From Actinomycetes bacterium (GTDB taxonomy: Bacteria > Actinomycetota > Acidimicrobiia > Acidimicrobiales > RAAP-2), in the NCBI GenBank assembly GCA_021784205.1, contig JAJXTB010000008.1:1-48154 (forward strand): a DNA stretch of 48,154 bases, read 5' to 3'. Within the stretch, counting starts at the first letter, position 1. The number at the start of each line of letters is the position of its first letter. Shown in pieces: positions 1 to 8,229 of the stretch. A program made the translations under genes and the position numbers. The notes below the pieces were generated by a model, which was not told the origin of the DNA, ran no database searches, and saw nothing but the letters and a program-made list of their open reading frames with translations.

Positions 1-44
1 AGCCTTCCAAGCTGGCCATGCGGGTTCGATTCCCGTCACCCGCT
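1..44 (+). tRNA. tRNA-Gly(TCC), 3' part only
   Basis: The window opens inside the anticodon stem. The loop CTTCCAA at 4-10 places TCC at 34-36, and GCTGG at 11-15 would close with CCAGC, of which only AGC is in the window. The T arm GCGGG-TTCGATT-CCCGT spans 20-36. The acceptor strand CACCCGC spans 37-43 and the discriminator is T at 44, as is usual for tRNA-Gly. CCA is not encoded. The 5' half lies outside the window. Confidence 0.9.
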
Positions 45-141
45 CTCCGCAGAATCCGTGGCCCGAACAAGTCCAGGTCAACTCGAATTGACGAGCCACC
101 TTCGAAAATGTGGTGGCTCCGGAACCGGCGAGGCTGCCTCG

Positions 142-1116
142 TCAGGCCCGCACGAGATTGAAGATCGCCCGTTCGAATGCACTTTTCAAGTCGCGTCGCA
201 TGACGCCAGAATCTCGAGTATCAATCGGCACGTTCGCCGCTCCCCAACCTCCCACTCGCTCCGAGCGCGTCTCGAGAACGGACTTTCTCCTACTGAGTCG
301 CACCAACGTTGCCGTCACGGTGCCAGGGGCAAGGTCCACCACCGTCGATCCTGCATCGATGACCTCGTCGATAGCTTGACCAATGCGGCCTTCTAGCCAC
401 GACGGTAACGCCCTACCGATCGGATCGTCGGGCGAGGCCTCCAGCGCCTCGAGGCGAGTACTTGCGAGGACGTCGCTGACGAGCTCCCGCGAACCCGCGA
501 CGTAGGTCCAGGGCAGGTCGATCTCGCTGGCGACGCACCAGGACCGATCCTGCGGCCACCAGAGATTCGGCGACTGATGCCTCGACGTGTGAAAGCACAT
601 GGCGCCCTCAACGGGACCTTCGAATAGTTCGTACGATCGCCACGGCAGCTCGAAGGTCAGTGCCTCCTCGACCCGATGCGGGAGAAGTTGGGCGTCAGGG
701 CCCTCGACCGCGACGCCGCCCCCGTAGCCCTCCCAGACGCCAAAGAGGCAGAGTTCGGATGAGCGCCGAGAGAGAACGTCCACCATCTCGATCGTGTCCG
801 CGTGCGACAGCGAACCTTCGCGAGGACCTTGACTCCTCCAGGGTGGTGCCGCGTCGGGCGTGACTTCAGGAAGTGCCACTTCCCACCACTGAATTGATGG
901 CACGAGCGCCACGCCGCTCCAGCGTGCAACATCCGCCCAGCGAACCAACGGCTCGCCGTGTCCTTCTTGCACGGGGTGAAGGATCCGCACGTACGCCTCG
1001 AATCCCGAGGGAATCACCGACGACGTCACGTTGTCCTGCGGCGCACGGAGGCGCTCACGCAACCACTCAACGAGTGGATCGCTCCCACCTGGCGACTCCA
1101 CGGTTGAGGGCGGCAT
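142..1116 (-). CDS. conserved actinobacterial protein of unknown function
   Basis: Function is not recognised. From the ATG at 1116 the product is 324 aa. It is rich in Trp and acidic residues and has no signal peptide or membrane segment. Motifs such as FEAYVRILHPV near the N-terminus, LFGVWEGYGG in the middle and QSPNLWWPQDRSWCVASEID later recall an uncharacterised soluble protein found widely in actinomycetes; this is from memory of the pattern, not a search. The frame stays open upstream to an ATG at 1347, but that extension is low in complexity and lacks the family-like motifs, so the internal start is preferred. No good Shine-Dalgarno precedes either start. The gene is divergent from the secreted protein at 1363. 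Confidence 0.7.
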   Translation of the reverse strand: MPPSTVESPGGSDPLVEWLRERLRAPQDNVTSSVIPSGFEAYVRILHPVQEGHGEPLVRWADVARWSGVALVPSIQWWEVALPEVTPDAAPPWRSQGPREGSLSHADTIEMVDVLSRRSSELCLFGVWEGYGGGVAVEGPDAQLLPHRVEEALTFELPWRSYELFEGPVEGAMCFHTSRHQSPNLWWPQDRSWCVASEIDLPWTYVAGSRELVSDVLASTRLEALEASPDDPIGRALPSWLEGRIGQAIDEVIDAGSTVVDLAPGTVTATLVRLSRRKSVLETRSERVGGWGAANVPIDTRDSGVMRRDLKSAFERAIFNLVRA

Positions 1117-1362
1117 CGTCAAATACTCGCACAGGGGTGCCAGTGGACTGATCGGAAATTGAAATCGAGTCTCTGAAAGTAGAACGACACTGAGTTCCGT
1201 CAATTTTACCATTCTTGAACGACACTCGACATGACGGCGCATCGCCTGACCAGTCTCGAGGGAAACGGGACTGAAGAAGAGGGGACTTGATCGAGGCGCC
1301 GACGAGACGTACCCTTCAAGTGACGCGGCAATTGCGTCATCTCTCACGAGCAGAGGCCTTGT

Positions 1363-1848
1363 GTGAAACGACTCTTTGGAGTTCTGACAATCGGCGCAAT
1401 AGTTAACGTTTCACTCGTAGCGACCGAAGCCACAGCGAGAAATGGGCCATCGACACCATCACCACGATCGTCGTTGACGGCGATCCCCGCTTCCGTTCAA
1501 GAGGCGCTATCCGTCGTCGAATCATCGCGCAAAGCCGGCCCGCTGAGCGTGAACCAAAACGCCGGAAGCGTGATGGGCGGAGTGTGGACCGCGGAGACGA
1601 CGGGTCAAAGCCCCGGAGTAACACAGCACTGGTCCGTGCTGGCGACTGACAGCAAGGGCCGAATCAGCCTCGGCATCATCGTGATGGACAATGGCACCGA
1701 AGCCGTCAGCGGCTGGGTACCCGGTGCCAGTCACGCGACCAACTGGATATTCAACCGAGCTGATCCATCAACTTCCGTTCGCCACATGACGGTGACGGGA
1801 TCGACGCACACCATGTGGTCTCGGTCGCCACGCCAATCGTCTCATTAG
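1363..1848 (+). CDS. predicted secreted protein of unknown function
   Basis: The 161-aa product starts with GTG, 4-5 nt after a weak AGAGG. Residues 1-26 look like a Sec signal peptide: KR near the start, a hydrophobic core GVLTIGAIVNVSLVA and an Ala-rich ATEATA cleavage region. The mature part is Ser/Thr/Gly rich and has no Cys. Phrases such as GGVWTAETTGQ, LGIIVMDNGTEAV and GWVPGASH suggest a small beta-rich extracellular domain. No family is recognised. The next gene starts 50 nt downstream but carries its own promoter, so this one is probably monocistronic. Confidence 0.6.
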   Translation: MKRLFGVLTIGAIVNVSLVATEATARNGPSTPSPRSSLTAIPASVQEALSVVESSRKAGPLSVNQNAGSVMGGVWTAETTGQSPGVTQHWSVLATDSKGRISLGIIVMDNGTEAVSGWVPGASHATNWIFNRADPSTSVRHMTVTGSTHTMWSRSPRQSSH

Positions 1849-1886
1849 CCATTGACGAGTTGGACCGATTAGCCGTCCGTCACGGC

Positions 1887-1892
1887 TAGGTT
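1887..1892 (+). promoter_or_regulatory. -10 element of leaderless dienelactone hydrolase gene
   Basis: TAGGTT lies exactly 6 nt upstream of the ATG at 1899 and there is no Shine-Dalgarno. The same geometry recurs throughout the window. The transcript probably starts at or next to the A of the start codon. Confidence 0.65.
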
Positions 1893-1898
1893 CGGCCC

Positions 1899-2621
1899 AT
1901 GCCCGACATCGATCTGACGCAGTTTTCGTCCAGCGGCAATGACGCGACTCCGCTTCGTGGATACCTCGCGCGCCCGCCAGGAGAGGGTCCGTGGCCGGGC
2001 GTCGTGATGATCCACGAGGTCTACGGGCTAGATGACATCATGCGACGCCAAGCCGAGCGACTGGCGAACGCTGGCTTTCTCACCTTGGCCCTCGATCTCT
2101 ACTCCGACGGTGGCGCACGGTGCTGCCTCGTTTCCATCATGCGCGCCTCTCTCAAGGGCGAGGGCAAGCCCTTTCTCGACATCGAGCGGGGGCGAGCCTG
2201 GCTCTCGGCCTCGAGTGAGTGCACGGGCAAGATCGGACTTCTCGGATTTTGCATGGGCGGCAACTTCGCACTGCTGAGTGCCAAAGCCGGTTTCGACGCG
2301 GTGGCCGCCAACTACGGCCAGGTGCCCAAGAACGCCGATTCGGTCTTCGAAGGGGCGTGTCCAATCGTCGCCTCCTACGGCAAGCATGACTGGACGCTGC
2401 GAGGGGCGGCCGCCAAGCTCGACGGCGCGTTGAGCCGAGCCGGTGTCGTCCACGACGTGAAGGAGTATCCGAAGGCGGGACACTCCTTCCTCAACGATGC
2501 CGACGCCGGCCCGCGGGTCCTCCAACCGCTCCAGCGGGTACTCGGCGTCAAACCCGAACCCGAGTCAGCCGCCGACGCGTGGAAGCGCATCGACTCGTTC
2601 TTTCTCGAGCACCTGCGCTGA
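1899..2621 (+). CDS. dienelactone hydrolase family protein
   Basis: This 240-aa alpha/beta hydrolase belongs to the DLH family (carboxymethylenebutenolidase-like), cytoplasmic enzymes that hydrolyse lactones or esters. The family landmarks are visible. Glu40 sits in IHEVYGL. The nucleophile is Cys118 in the elbow GFCMGG, where most esterases have Ser. Asp164 is in GKHDWT and His195 in KAGHSF, completing the Cys-Asp-His triad. The length matches the family (about 230-250 aa). The substrate cannot be deduced because no aromatic-degradation genes surround it. The start is fixed by the TAGGTT hexamer 6 nt upstream. Confidence 0.9.
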   Translation: MPDIDLTQFSSSGNDATPLRGYLARPPGEGPWPGVVMIHEVYGLDDIMRRQAERLANAGFLTLALDLYSDGGARCCLVSIMRASLKGEGKPFLDIERGRAWLSASSECTGKIGLLGFCMGGNFALLSAKAGFDAVAANYGQVPKNADSVFEGACPIVASYGKHDWTLRGAAAKLDGALSRAGVVHDVKEYPKAGHSFLNDADAGPRVLQPLQRVLGVKPEPESAADAWKRIDSFFLEHLR

Positions 2622-2746
2622 TCCTCTCTGAAGCACGCTTCCTACCACTCTACGGCGACGCAAATTTGGACGACTTTCATCGGAGTCGGATCGTGAACAT
2701 TCATCTAACGATGACCGTTTTCAGGAGGAACCTGCCCGCCATCACG

Positions 2747-2752
2747 TAGGTT
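2747..2752 (+). promoter_or_regulatory. -10 element of leaderless MFS gene
   Basis: TAGGTT is followed by 6 nt (cgaagg) and then the GTG at 2759. A GGAGG at 2724-2728 lies far too distant (about 30 nt) to serve this start. Confidence 0.6.
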
Positions 2753-2758
2753 CGAAGG

Positions 2759-4039
2759 GTGGAAAAGAGACTGGCCCTCGCACAACTGCTGCGCCATCGC
2801 GAGCCGACGTTACTTGTCACGGGCCAAACAGTGTCGGGCTTTGGCGACGGTGTCGCGCTCGTGGCCCTCACGCTGCTGGTCTTTCAGATCACGCATCACA
2901 GCGCTCTGATGCTCTCGTGGTTCGTGGCGGCGAGGATGATCCCCTTCGTCGGCATGCTCCTCGTTGGCGGTGCAATAGTGGATCGTTTCTCGCGACGCAT
3001 ATTGATGCTGATCTCCGATAGCGGGCGCGCACTTCTGACCGGAGTCCTCGCACTACTGATTCTTTCGGGTTACTTGCGCTACTGGGAACTAATTGTCTTC
3101 GCGGTCCTCTTTGGGCTCTTCGATTCTCTCTTCACGCCGGCAATGGGAGCGCTGATCCCCGAGATCGTTCCCGAAGGACTACTCGGGGCGATGAATTCGC
3201 TGCGGCCCCTCACCACCAACCTGGTGGGCAACATGTTGGGGCCGGCGGTGGGCGGCATCATCGCGGGATATTCGATCACATGGGCAATCACCATTGACTG
3301 CGCGACGTTCGTGGTGAGCGCCGCCGCGCTCTTCATGATGAAGCCCACGCCGCGTCCTTTGCGATCAGGCGATAATTCGATTCTTGGCGACATCGGAGAG
3401 GGTCTGCGCTTCGTGCGAACGCGCACCTGGATCTGGACCACGCTTGGCGCGGTCACGATTGGCAACGCCTTCGTCTACGTGCCGATGAGTGTGCTGATTC
3501 CGTATCTGTTATTGCACGACCTGCACACGTCGCGGGTCTACGTAGGCTACGCGTTCGCCGTTTCCGGAGTGGCGGGAGCTCTCGGAGCACTGGTGTCCTC
3601 GAATCTCAAGGTGCCGCGCAGACGGATCCGGCGGATGTGGACGTACTGGAGCGTTGGAACCCTGGCGGCTCTGATCCTCGTGGTCGCGACAAACGTCTAT
3701 GAAGTCTTCGTGGTCGCTCTCATCATGACTCCCATGATGATCATGGGCAACGTGATCTGGGAGACCATGATGCAAAAGGAGGTGCCCACCGAACTCCTCG
3801 GTCGGGTGAGCTCGGTGGACTGGTTCGTCTCGCTCGGTGTCGCGCCGCTCGGTGTGGTGATCGCCGGCGCGCTCGCCTCGTCGATCGGTGTACGCGCGTA
3901 CTTCCTCATCTTCTCGCTCGTGGCGACGATTCCGGGCCTGCTCATCCTCGTCTCTCGTAAAGCCAACGCGATCGACGCGAACCGCTCAGACGAGGTCGAG
4001 CCGGGGGGCGTCGACGAGCGGCAGGCCGACGAGGCGTGA
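2759..4039 (+). CDS. MFS transporter (MFS_3 / EntS-like drug or metabolite exporter)
   Basis: The 426-aa integral membrane protein has about 12 hydrophobic segments in two halves. The N-terminal TVSGFGDGVALVALTLLVFQ followed by a DRFSRR loop between helices 2 and 3 is the MFS signature region. NSLRPLTTNLVGNMLGPAVGG is typical of the MFS_3 exporters related to EntS and macrolide-efflux proteins. The C-terminal tail is hydrophilic and acidic. Substrate is unknown. The GTG start is supported by the TAGGTT hexamer 6 nt upstream. Its 3' end overlaps the convergent small gene at 3986 by 54 nt. Confidence 0.88.
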   Translation: MEKRLALAQLLRHREPTLLVTGQTVSGFGDGVALVALTLLVFQITHHSALMLSWFVAARMIPFVGMLLVGGAIVDRFSRRILMLISDSGRALLTGVLALLILSGYLRYWELIVFAVLFGLFDSLFTPAMGALIPEIVPEGLLGAMNSLRPLTTNLVGNMLGPAVGGIIAGYSITWAITIDCATFVVSAAALFMMKPTPRPLRSGDNSILGDIGEGLRFVRTRTWIWTTLGAVTIGNAFVYVPMSVLIPYLLLHDLHTSRVYVGYAFAVSGVAGALGALVSSNLKVPRRRIRRMWTYWSVGTLAALILVVATNVYEVFVVALIMTPMMIMGNVIWETMMQKEVPTELLGRVSSVDWFVSLGVAPLGVVIAGALASSIGVRAYFLIFSLVATIPGLLILVSRKANAIDANRSDEVEPGGVDERQADEA

Positions 4040-4273
4040 GACTCTCATCGCCTCGCGCGCGTAGATGAGATCCGTGCGAAACGAGCGGGTCTTGGCCTCG
4101 CCGGTGCGGCCCCCGCGCACCTCGATCCACTCCTCGCCGTTGGCGGAGTTGGCAACGTGGGCGACGAAGACCCAGCTCTGGCGCCGTTCGCGCGGCAGGT
4201 TGACCACCACGGGATCGCCCGCGCGCGTTCCCGCCCACTGCGTGGAACGAACGAGGTTCGGCGCGGTCGTCAC
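3986..4273 (-). CDS. small conserved protein of unknown function
   Basis: The 95-aa soluble protein has a compact, coherent sequence (RSTQWAGTRAGDPVVVN, WVFVAHVANSANGEEWIEV, RSFRTDLIYA) with alternating hydrophobics, as in a small beta-barrel. It has no Cys, signal or membrane segment. It resembles short uncharacterised proteins seen in actinomycetes, but no function can be named. The start is GTG at 4273, and a TAAACC hexamer sits 6 nt upstream, a near match to the local leaderless motif. Its end lies inside the 3' end of the convergent MFS gene. Divergent from the nuclease gene at 4333. Confidence 0.65.
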   Translation of the reverse strand: MTTAPNLVRSTQWAGTRAGDPVVVNLPRERRQSWVFVAHVANSANGEEWIEVRGGRTGEAKTRSFRTDLIYAREAMRVSRLVGLPLVDAPRLDLV

Positions 4274-4320
4274 GCCACTGGTTTAGCCGCCCTACGCGGC
4301 CCCGCGTGACAGCCCCGTCC

Positions 4321-4326
4321 TACTGT
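4321..4326 (+). promoter_or_regulatory. -10 element of leaderless RecB-like nuclease gene
   Basis: TACTGT is followed by gggccc and the ATG at 4333, the recurrent 6-nt spacing. It argues against the upstream in-frame GTG at 4306. Confidence 0.65.
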
Positions 4327-4332
4327 GGGCCC

Positions 4333-5124
4333 ATGACGTTCTCCCAGGCCCTGCCCAAGTCGCTCTCGCCCTCGCGGTTGCAGGACTTCCAGGCCTGTCC
4401 ACGGCGCTACCAGTACGCGTCCGTCGAGCGCCTGCCCCAGCCGGCGAGCTACGCGGCGACCAAGGGGCGATTCGTCCACCACGTCTTCGAGAAGCTGCTC
4501 GCCGCCGACGCCGCCGAGCGCACGAGGGACCGGGCGCTCTCCCTGGTGCCCGACGCGGTCACCCACGTGCTCGACGAGGGCGTGCGCCGCGACCTGAACC
4601 TCGATGAGGCATCCGAGACCGCCCTCATCGACGAGGCGACCGCCATCATCGACACGTACTTCACGATGGAGGACCCGAGCCACGTGGTTCACGAGGGGGT
4701 CGAGCTGCGCCTCGCGGCCACCATCGAGTCAACGCCGCTCTTTGGGATCCTGGACCGGCTCGATCGCGACGAGGCCGGCGATCTGGTGATCGTCGACTAC
4801 AAGACGGGCGGACTGCCCAATCGCGACTACGACGCGAAGACCTTCGCCAACACCGAGCTCTACGCAGCCCTGTGCGAGGCCAAGCTCGGCGAGCGCCCCC
4901 GGCGCATCCGCCTGATGTACGTGGCCAAGGGCGAGACCATCGAGCGCCCGGTCACCGAGGTCGTCGCCCGGGCGCGGGTCGCGAGCGCGGCGAGCGCCTG
5001 GGAGCGGATCAAGCTCTTCTACGACGAGGGCGCCTTCCCTGCCCGACCCTCGCGCAACACGTGCCGATTTTGCGCCTACACCGAGACGTGTCGCGCGTCG
5101 GGCGTGCCCGTTCCCGAGGTCTGA
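4333..5124 (+). CDS. PD-(D/E)XK nuclease family protein (RecB / Cas4-like, Fe-S type)
   Basis: This 263-aa stand-alone nuclease domain resembles the C-terminal nuclease of RecB/AddB and Cas4. After LSPSRLQDFQACPRRY come the helix motif GRFVHH (His49/His50), Asp141 in GILDRLD and the active-site VDYKTG with Asp155 and Lys157, then a QxxY-like region TELYAAL. Cys22 plus Cys244, Cys247 and Cys253 (CRFCAYTETC) match the four-Cys [4Fe-4S] staple of AddB and Cas4. It probably acts as a 5' or 3' ssDNA exonuclease in repair. No cas genes or repeats are nearby, so a CRISPR role is unlikely. The start is set by the promoter hexamer. Confidence 0.88.
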   Translation: MTFSQALPKSLSPSRLQDFQACPRRYQYASVERLPQPASYAATKGRFVHHVFEKLLAADAAERTRDRALSLVPDAVTHVLDEGVRRDLNLDEASETALIDEATAIIDTYFTMEDPSHVVHEGVELRLAATIESTPLFGILDRLDRDEAGDLVIVDYKTGGLPNRDYDAKTFANTELYAALCEAKLGERPRRIRLMYVAKGETIERPVTEVVARARVASAASAWERIKLFYDEGAFPARPSRNTCRFCAYTETCRASGVPVPEV

Positions 5125-5128
5125 TCTC

Positions 5129-5134
5129 TAGGCT
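5129..5134 (+). promoter_or_regulatory. -10 element upstream of DsbA-like gene
   Basis: TAGGCT is followed by gggagg and the ATG at 5141. The GGGAGG abuts the start codon, too close for a Shine-Dalgarno, so the leaderless reading is preferred. Confidence 0.6.
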
Positions 5135-5140
5135 GGGAGG

Positions 5141-5731
5141 ATGACTTCCTTCGACCTCTCCTACGACTACCGCTGCCCCTTCGCAAAAAACATTCACCTC
5201 CACGTGGTCAGTGCGCTGCGCGCCGGTGCGAACTTCGACGTGAACTTCGTGCCCTGGTCGCTCAACCAGGGACACCGCGAGGCGGGTGCGCCCGACATCT
5301 GGGACGACCCCGCGCGCGACGGCGACAACCTGGCCCTGGTCGCCTCGATCTCGGTGCGCGACCAGCAGAGCGAGCGCTTCCTCGACGCCCACGAGGCCCT
5401 GTTCCTCGCCCGTCACGAGCGCGGCGTCCGTCTGACGACGATGGAGGAGATCGAGAGCGTGCTCGCGCCCCTCGGCGTCGACATGGCGACGCTGGCTGAG
5501 GATGTCGCCTCGCGCCGTCCCCACGGCGTTCTCGGCGCGGCCCACAAGGAGTTCGCCGCCTACGAGGCATTCGGGGTGCCGACCTTCGTCGTCGACGGCG
5601 ACGCCACCTTCGTGCGCTACATGACGCCCCCGAGCGACCCAGGCCACTCCATGGACCTGATCACGCGCCTTATCGCGATGATGCACGAGCCTGAACTTAA
5701 CGAGTTCAAGCACACCCGCGTTCCGCGTTAG
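5141..5731 (+). CDS. DsbA-fold protein, Rv2466c-like (mycothiol-dependent reductase type)
   Basis: The 196-aa cytoplasmic thioredoxin-fold protein opens with a beta strand and the motif YRCPFA (Cys12), has a long helical insertion, and carries the cis-Pro loop FGVPTF near residue 147. The C-terminal NEFKHTRVP recalls the tail of mycobacterial Rv2466c, a mycothiol-dependent nitroreductase of the DsbA family. That protein has CPWC, while this one keeps only the first Cys (CPFA), which would suit a monothiol or glutaredoxin-like mechanism. The assignment beyond DsbA family is an inference. It overlaps the convergent DoxX gene by 4 nt. Confidence 0.82.
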   Translation: MTSFDLSYDYRCPFAKNIHLHVVSALRAGANFDVNFVPWSLNQGHREAGAPDIWDDPARDGDNLALVASISVRDQQSERFLDAHEALFLARHERGVRLTTMEEIESVLAPLGVDMATLAEDVASRRPHGVLGAAHKEFAAYEAFGVPTFVVDGDATFVRYMTPPSDPGHSMDLITRLIAMMHEPELNEFKHTRVPR

Positions 5732-6096
5732 GCCGACAGGCGCAGCACCAGTTCTGCCAGAGCCGCGACCGCCAGGATCAGGGCGGGCGCGTAAGCGCGC
5801 CACTTCTCGCCGTGGCGCAGGTGGGTTCCCACGGCCAGGATCATCATGATGGTGAGAGCCCCCGCGGCCACCTCGTTGATAATCGCCCAGATCGACGAGC
5901 CCGTCGCCGAGAGGCCGACGAGCAGACCCAGCCCCCCGAGGATCTCGAGAAAGCCGAGGCGTCGGTAGGCCGACTTGGAAAAACCCAGGCGCGCCGCGCT
6001 CGCCGACATCAAGGGATTGAACGTCACCTTCTGGATGCCGCCAGAGACGAACACCAAGAACAACATGATCGAGATGATGCTGGCCACGGCCGCCAT
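5728..6096 (-). CDS. DoxX family membrane protein
   Basis: The 122-aa protein has four hydrophobic segments. The first ends in VFVSGGIQKVTF, typical of DoxX/DoxD-like proteins, and a second-helix LEILGGLGLLVGL follows. Such proteins are small inner-membrane proteins, often linked to redox or thiol stress, with no defined reaction. A good Shine-Dalgarno AAGGAG lies 7 nt before the ATG at 6096. Tail-to-tail with the DsbA-like gene, a pairing that fits a redox theme but need not be functional. Confidence 0.82.
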   Translation of the reverse strand: MAAVASIISIMLFLVFVSGGIQKVTFNPLMSASAARLGFSKSAYRRLGFLEILGGLGLLVGLSATGSSIWAIINEVAAGALTIMMILAVGTHLRHGEKWRAYAPALILAVAALAELVLRLSA

Positions 6097-6148
6097 TGAG
6101 ACTCCTTAATCGCCCGCCCACTCTAGCCAACGGGCCCCGCGGGCCCGT

Positions 6149-7057
6149 TCAGGCGTCCGAGTAGCCCGCGAGCAGCTCTAGGGTCGCCTCGCGTTCGTCG
6201 CGGGTGCCGATCACGGCGCCGGAGAACTCCGTGACCCCGGCCGCGGCGTAAGTGCCGAGGTGCTCGAGCACCTCCTCGCGGGTGCCGATCAGGCTGATGT
6301 CGGCGGGCTGGGTCGCGCCTTCGCGCTCGAACATCGCGGCGTAGCTCGGCAGCGTCCCGTAGATCGCAAGGGTCTTGTTGATGCGCTCGCGCGCGCTCGC
6401 GGCATCGTTGGTCACCGTGATGGGCGCCTGGCAGACGACCCGCGGGGCGGGCCGCCCGGCCGCCGCCGCGGCGGCGCTGATGCGCGGCACGATGTGTCCG
6501 GCGATGGTCTTGGGACCGGTCATCCACAGGACCGTCCCGTCGGCGACGGTTCCGGCGAGGTCGAGCATCTTCTCGCCGAGGGCGGCCACCAGCAGGCTGG
6601 GCGCCGCTGCGCTGGCCGGCCCCAGCGGGCCGGTCGTCGTCACGCGGACTCGCTCACCTACGACCGAGATCTTCTCGCCGCGCAGCAGCGGTGCGAGCGC
6701 CGCCAGGTACTCGCGCATGTAGCTCGCCGGCCGGTCAAAGGGCAGCCCCCAGAGGCTCTCGACCACCACCTGGTGCGAGAGGCCCACGCCGAGCGAGAGG
6801 TGCCCGCCGATGGCGTCTTGAACCGTGCGGGCCTGGGCGGCGAGCATCGTGGGGTGGCGCGGCTGGATCGGCACCACGGCCGTGCCAAGGTCCACGCCGG
6901 GCAGCTCGCGTCCGATCAGCGCCAAGACGGTCAGCGTGTCGGGGCCGAAGATCTGCGACGCCCACAGCGAGGTCAGTCCGTGGGCGACGAGGCCGCGCGC
7001 GCGCTCGATCGTGTCCTCCACTGACCCATCCACATCGAGTCCCACCGCGATTCTCAT
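6149..7057 (-). CDS. LLM class F420-dependent oxidoreductase
   Basis: The 302-aa TIM-barrel enzyme is of the luciferase-like monooxygenase superfamily, F420 branch. The N-terminal MRIAVGLDVDGSVEDTIE strand, SLWASQIFGPDTLTVLALIG, the region LGTAVVPIQPRHPTMLAAQA and the GVGLSHQ segment are typical of F420 LLM enzymes such as the TIGR03564 group. The substrate is unknown. It presupposes coenzyme F420, consistent with the PPOX protein at 15616. AGGGGG lies just upstream of the ATG. Divergent from purK with only 29 nt between the start codons; a TACCGG at 7071-7076 (minus) overlaps the purK -10. Confidence 0.87.
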   Translation of the reverse strand: MRIAVGLDVDGSVEDTIERARGLVAHGLTSLWASQIFGPDTLTVLALIGRELPGVDLGTAVVPIQPRHPTMLAAQARTVQDAIGGHLSLGVGLSHQVVVESLWGLPFDRPASYMREYLAALAPLLRGEKISVVGERVRVTTTGPLGPASAAAPSLLVAALGEKMLDLAGTVADGTVLWMTGPKTIAGHIVPRISAAAAAAGRPAPRVVCQAPITVTNDAASARERINKTLAIYGTLPSYAAMFEREGATQPADISLIGTREEVLEHLGTYAAAGVTEFSGAVIGTRDEREATLELLAGYSDA

Positions 7058-7074
7058 CGTGACCCCCTGCCCGG

Positions 7075-7080
7075 TAGCGT
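7075..7080 (+). promoter_or_regulatory. -10 element of leaderless purK-purE operon
   Basis: TAGCGT is followed by tgcgtc and the GTG at 7087, the recurrent 6-nt spacing. The hexamer overlaps a possible minus-strand -10 for the divergent LLM gene. Confidence 0.6.
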
Positions 7081-7086
7081 TGCGTC

Positions 7087-8229
7087 GTGCCGAGCGAGCC
7101 CCAACCTAGCCGTCGCACCCACGTGGGCGTGGTGGGTGGCGGCCAGCTCGCGCGCATGATGGGCGAAGTGGCCCACGACGTCGGCGTGCACCTCACGGTG
7201 CTCGCTACCTCGCCCGAGGACGCCGCGGTGGCGACCTGTGACGCGTTCGTCGTGGGCGAGTCGCGCGACGCCGCCGCACTCGCGCGACTCGCCGACGCCG
7301 TCGACGTCGTCACCTTCGACCACGAGCTGGTTGAGCTCGCCCAGATCGTCGAGCTCGAGCGTCGCGTCGCGGTGCGTCCGAGCGCCGCGGCCCTCGCCTT
7401 CGCCGTCGACAAGGCCCACCAGCGTCGCCACCTCGAGGCGGCGGGCATCGCCGTGCCGCGCTACGTGATCGTCGGAGACGACGACGACGCAGCCATCGCG
7501 GCCTTCCTCGCCGGCCTGGACGGCCCGCCCGTCGTGAAGGCCGCGCGCGGCGGCTACGACGGGCGCGGCGTTGTCTTTCCCTTCGACGCCGCCTCGACCA
7601 CAGAGGCGATCGAGGCGATCGCCGGCACCGCGGTCCTCGAGGAGCGCCTCGACCTACGCGGTGAGCTCTCCCAGGTGCTCGTGCGTAGCGTCACTGGCGA
7701 GGTGGCCCTCTACCCGCTGGTGACGACCCTCCAGCGAGAGGGAATGTGCGTCGAGACCGTCTACCCTGCGCCCGAGCAGTACGCGAACGACGCGGCGGCG
7801 CTCGCGATGCGCATCGCCGAGCTCTCCGGCGTCGTCGGAATCCTCGCCGTCGAGCTCTTCGTCACCGACGCGGGACTGCTCGTCAACGAGGTGGCCCTGC
7901 GTCCACACAACACCGGACACTGGACCATCGAGGGCGCGGCCACCAGCCAGTTCGCAAACCACCTGCGGGCCGTCTCGGGCCAGTCTCTGGGCTCGACCGC
8001 CCCCCTGGCCGACGCGGCGGTCATGGTCAACGTGGTGGGCGCCAGCGAGCCGGGCTCGATCGCCGCGGCGAGCGCCGTTGCTGGCGCCCACGTGCACGAC
8101 TACGGCAAGTCCTGGCGCCCAAAGCGCAAGCTCGGTCACGTGACCGTGGTCGGACCCGACGCGGGCGCGGCCCACGTGACAGCATGGGAGAGTGCCCGGG
8201 CCTACGGAACCGGCACGCGGGAGGCGTGA
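7087..8229 (+). CDS. purK: 5-(carboxyamino)imidazole ribonucleotide synthase
   Basis: PurK uses ATP and bicarbonate to convert AIR to N5-CAIR in de novo purine synthesis. The 380-aa product has the ATP-grasp layout. The N-terminal [12 protein letters not shown] is the family hallmark. The central [17 protein letters not shown] is the ATP-binding loop. VEREG-type strands follow, then [29 protein letters not shown] with the metal-binding Glu and Asn. Length is normal. The GTG start is supported by the promoter hexamer. The stop overlaps the purE start (TGATG), so the two are translationally coupled. Confidence 0.97.
   Translation: MPSEPQPSRRTHVGVVGGGQLARMMGEVAHDVGVHLTVLATSPEDAAVATCDAFVVGESRDAAALARLADAVDVVTFDHELVELAQIVELERRVAVRPSAAALAFAVDKAHQRRHLEAAGIAVPRYVIVGDDDDAAIAAFLAGLDGPPVVKAARGGYDGRGVVFPFDAASTTEAIEAIAGTAVLEERLDLRGELSQVLVRSVTGEVALYPLVTTLQREGMCVETVYPAPEQYANDAAALAMRIAELSGVVGILAVELFVTDAGLLVNEVALRPHNTGHWTIEGAATSQFANHLRAVSGQSLGSTAPLADAAVMVNVVGASEPGSIAAASAVAGAHVHDYGKSWRPKRKLGHVTVVGPDAGAAHVTAWESARAYGTGTREA

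Noticed and set aside
4333..5124. Cas4-like protein as evidence of a CRISPR system
   Set aside because: No cas1/cas2 or effector genes and no repeat-spacer array occur anywhere in the window; stand-alone RecB-like nucleases with this Cys set are common in actinomycetes.
5009..6130. 373-codon minus-strand frame
   Set aside because: It runs antisense through the DsbA-like gene and overlaps DoxX in another frame; the sequence is Arg/Gly-rich with no recognisable domain.
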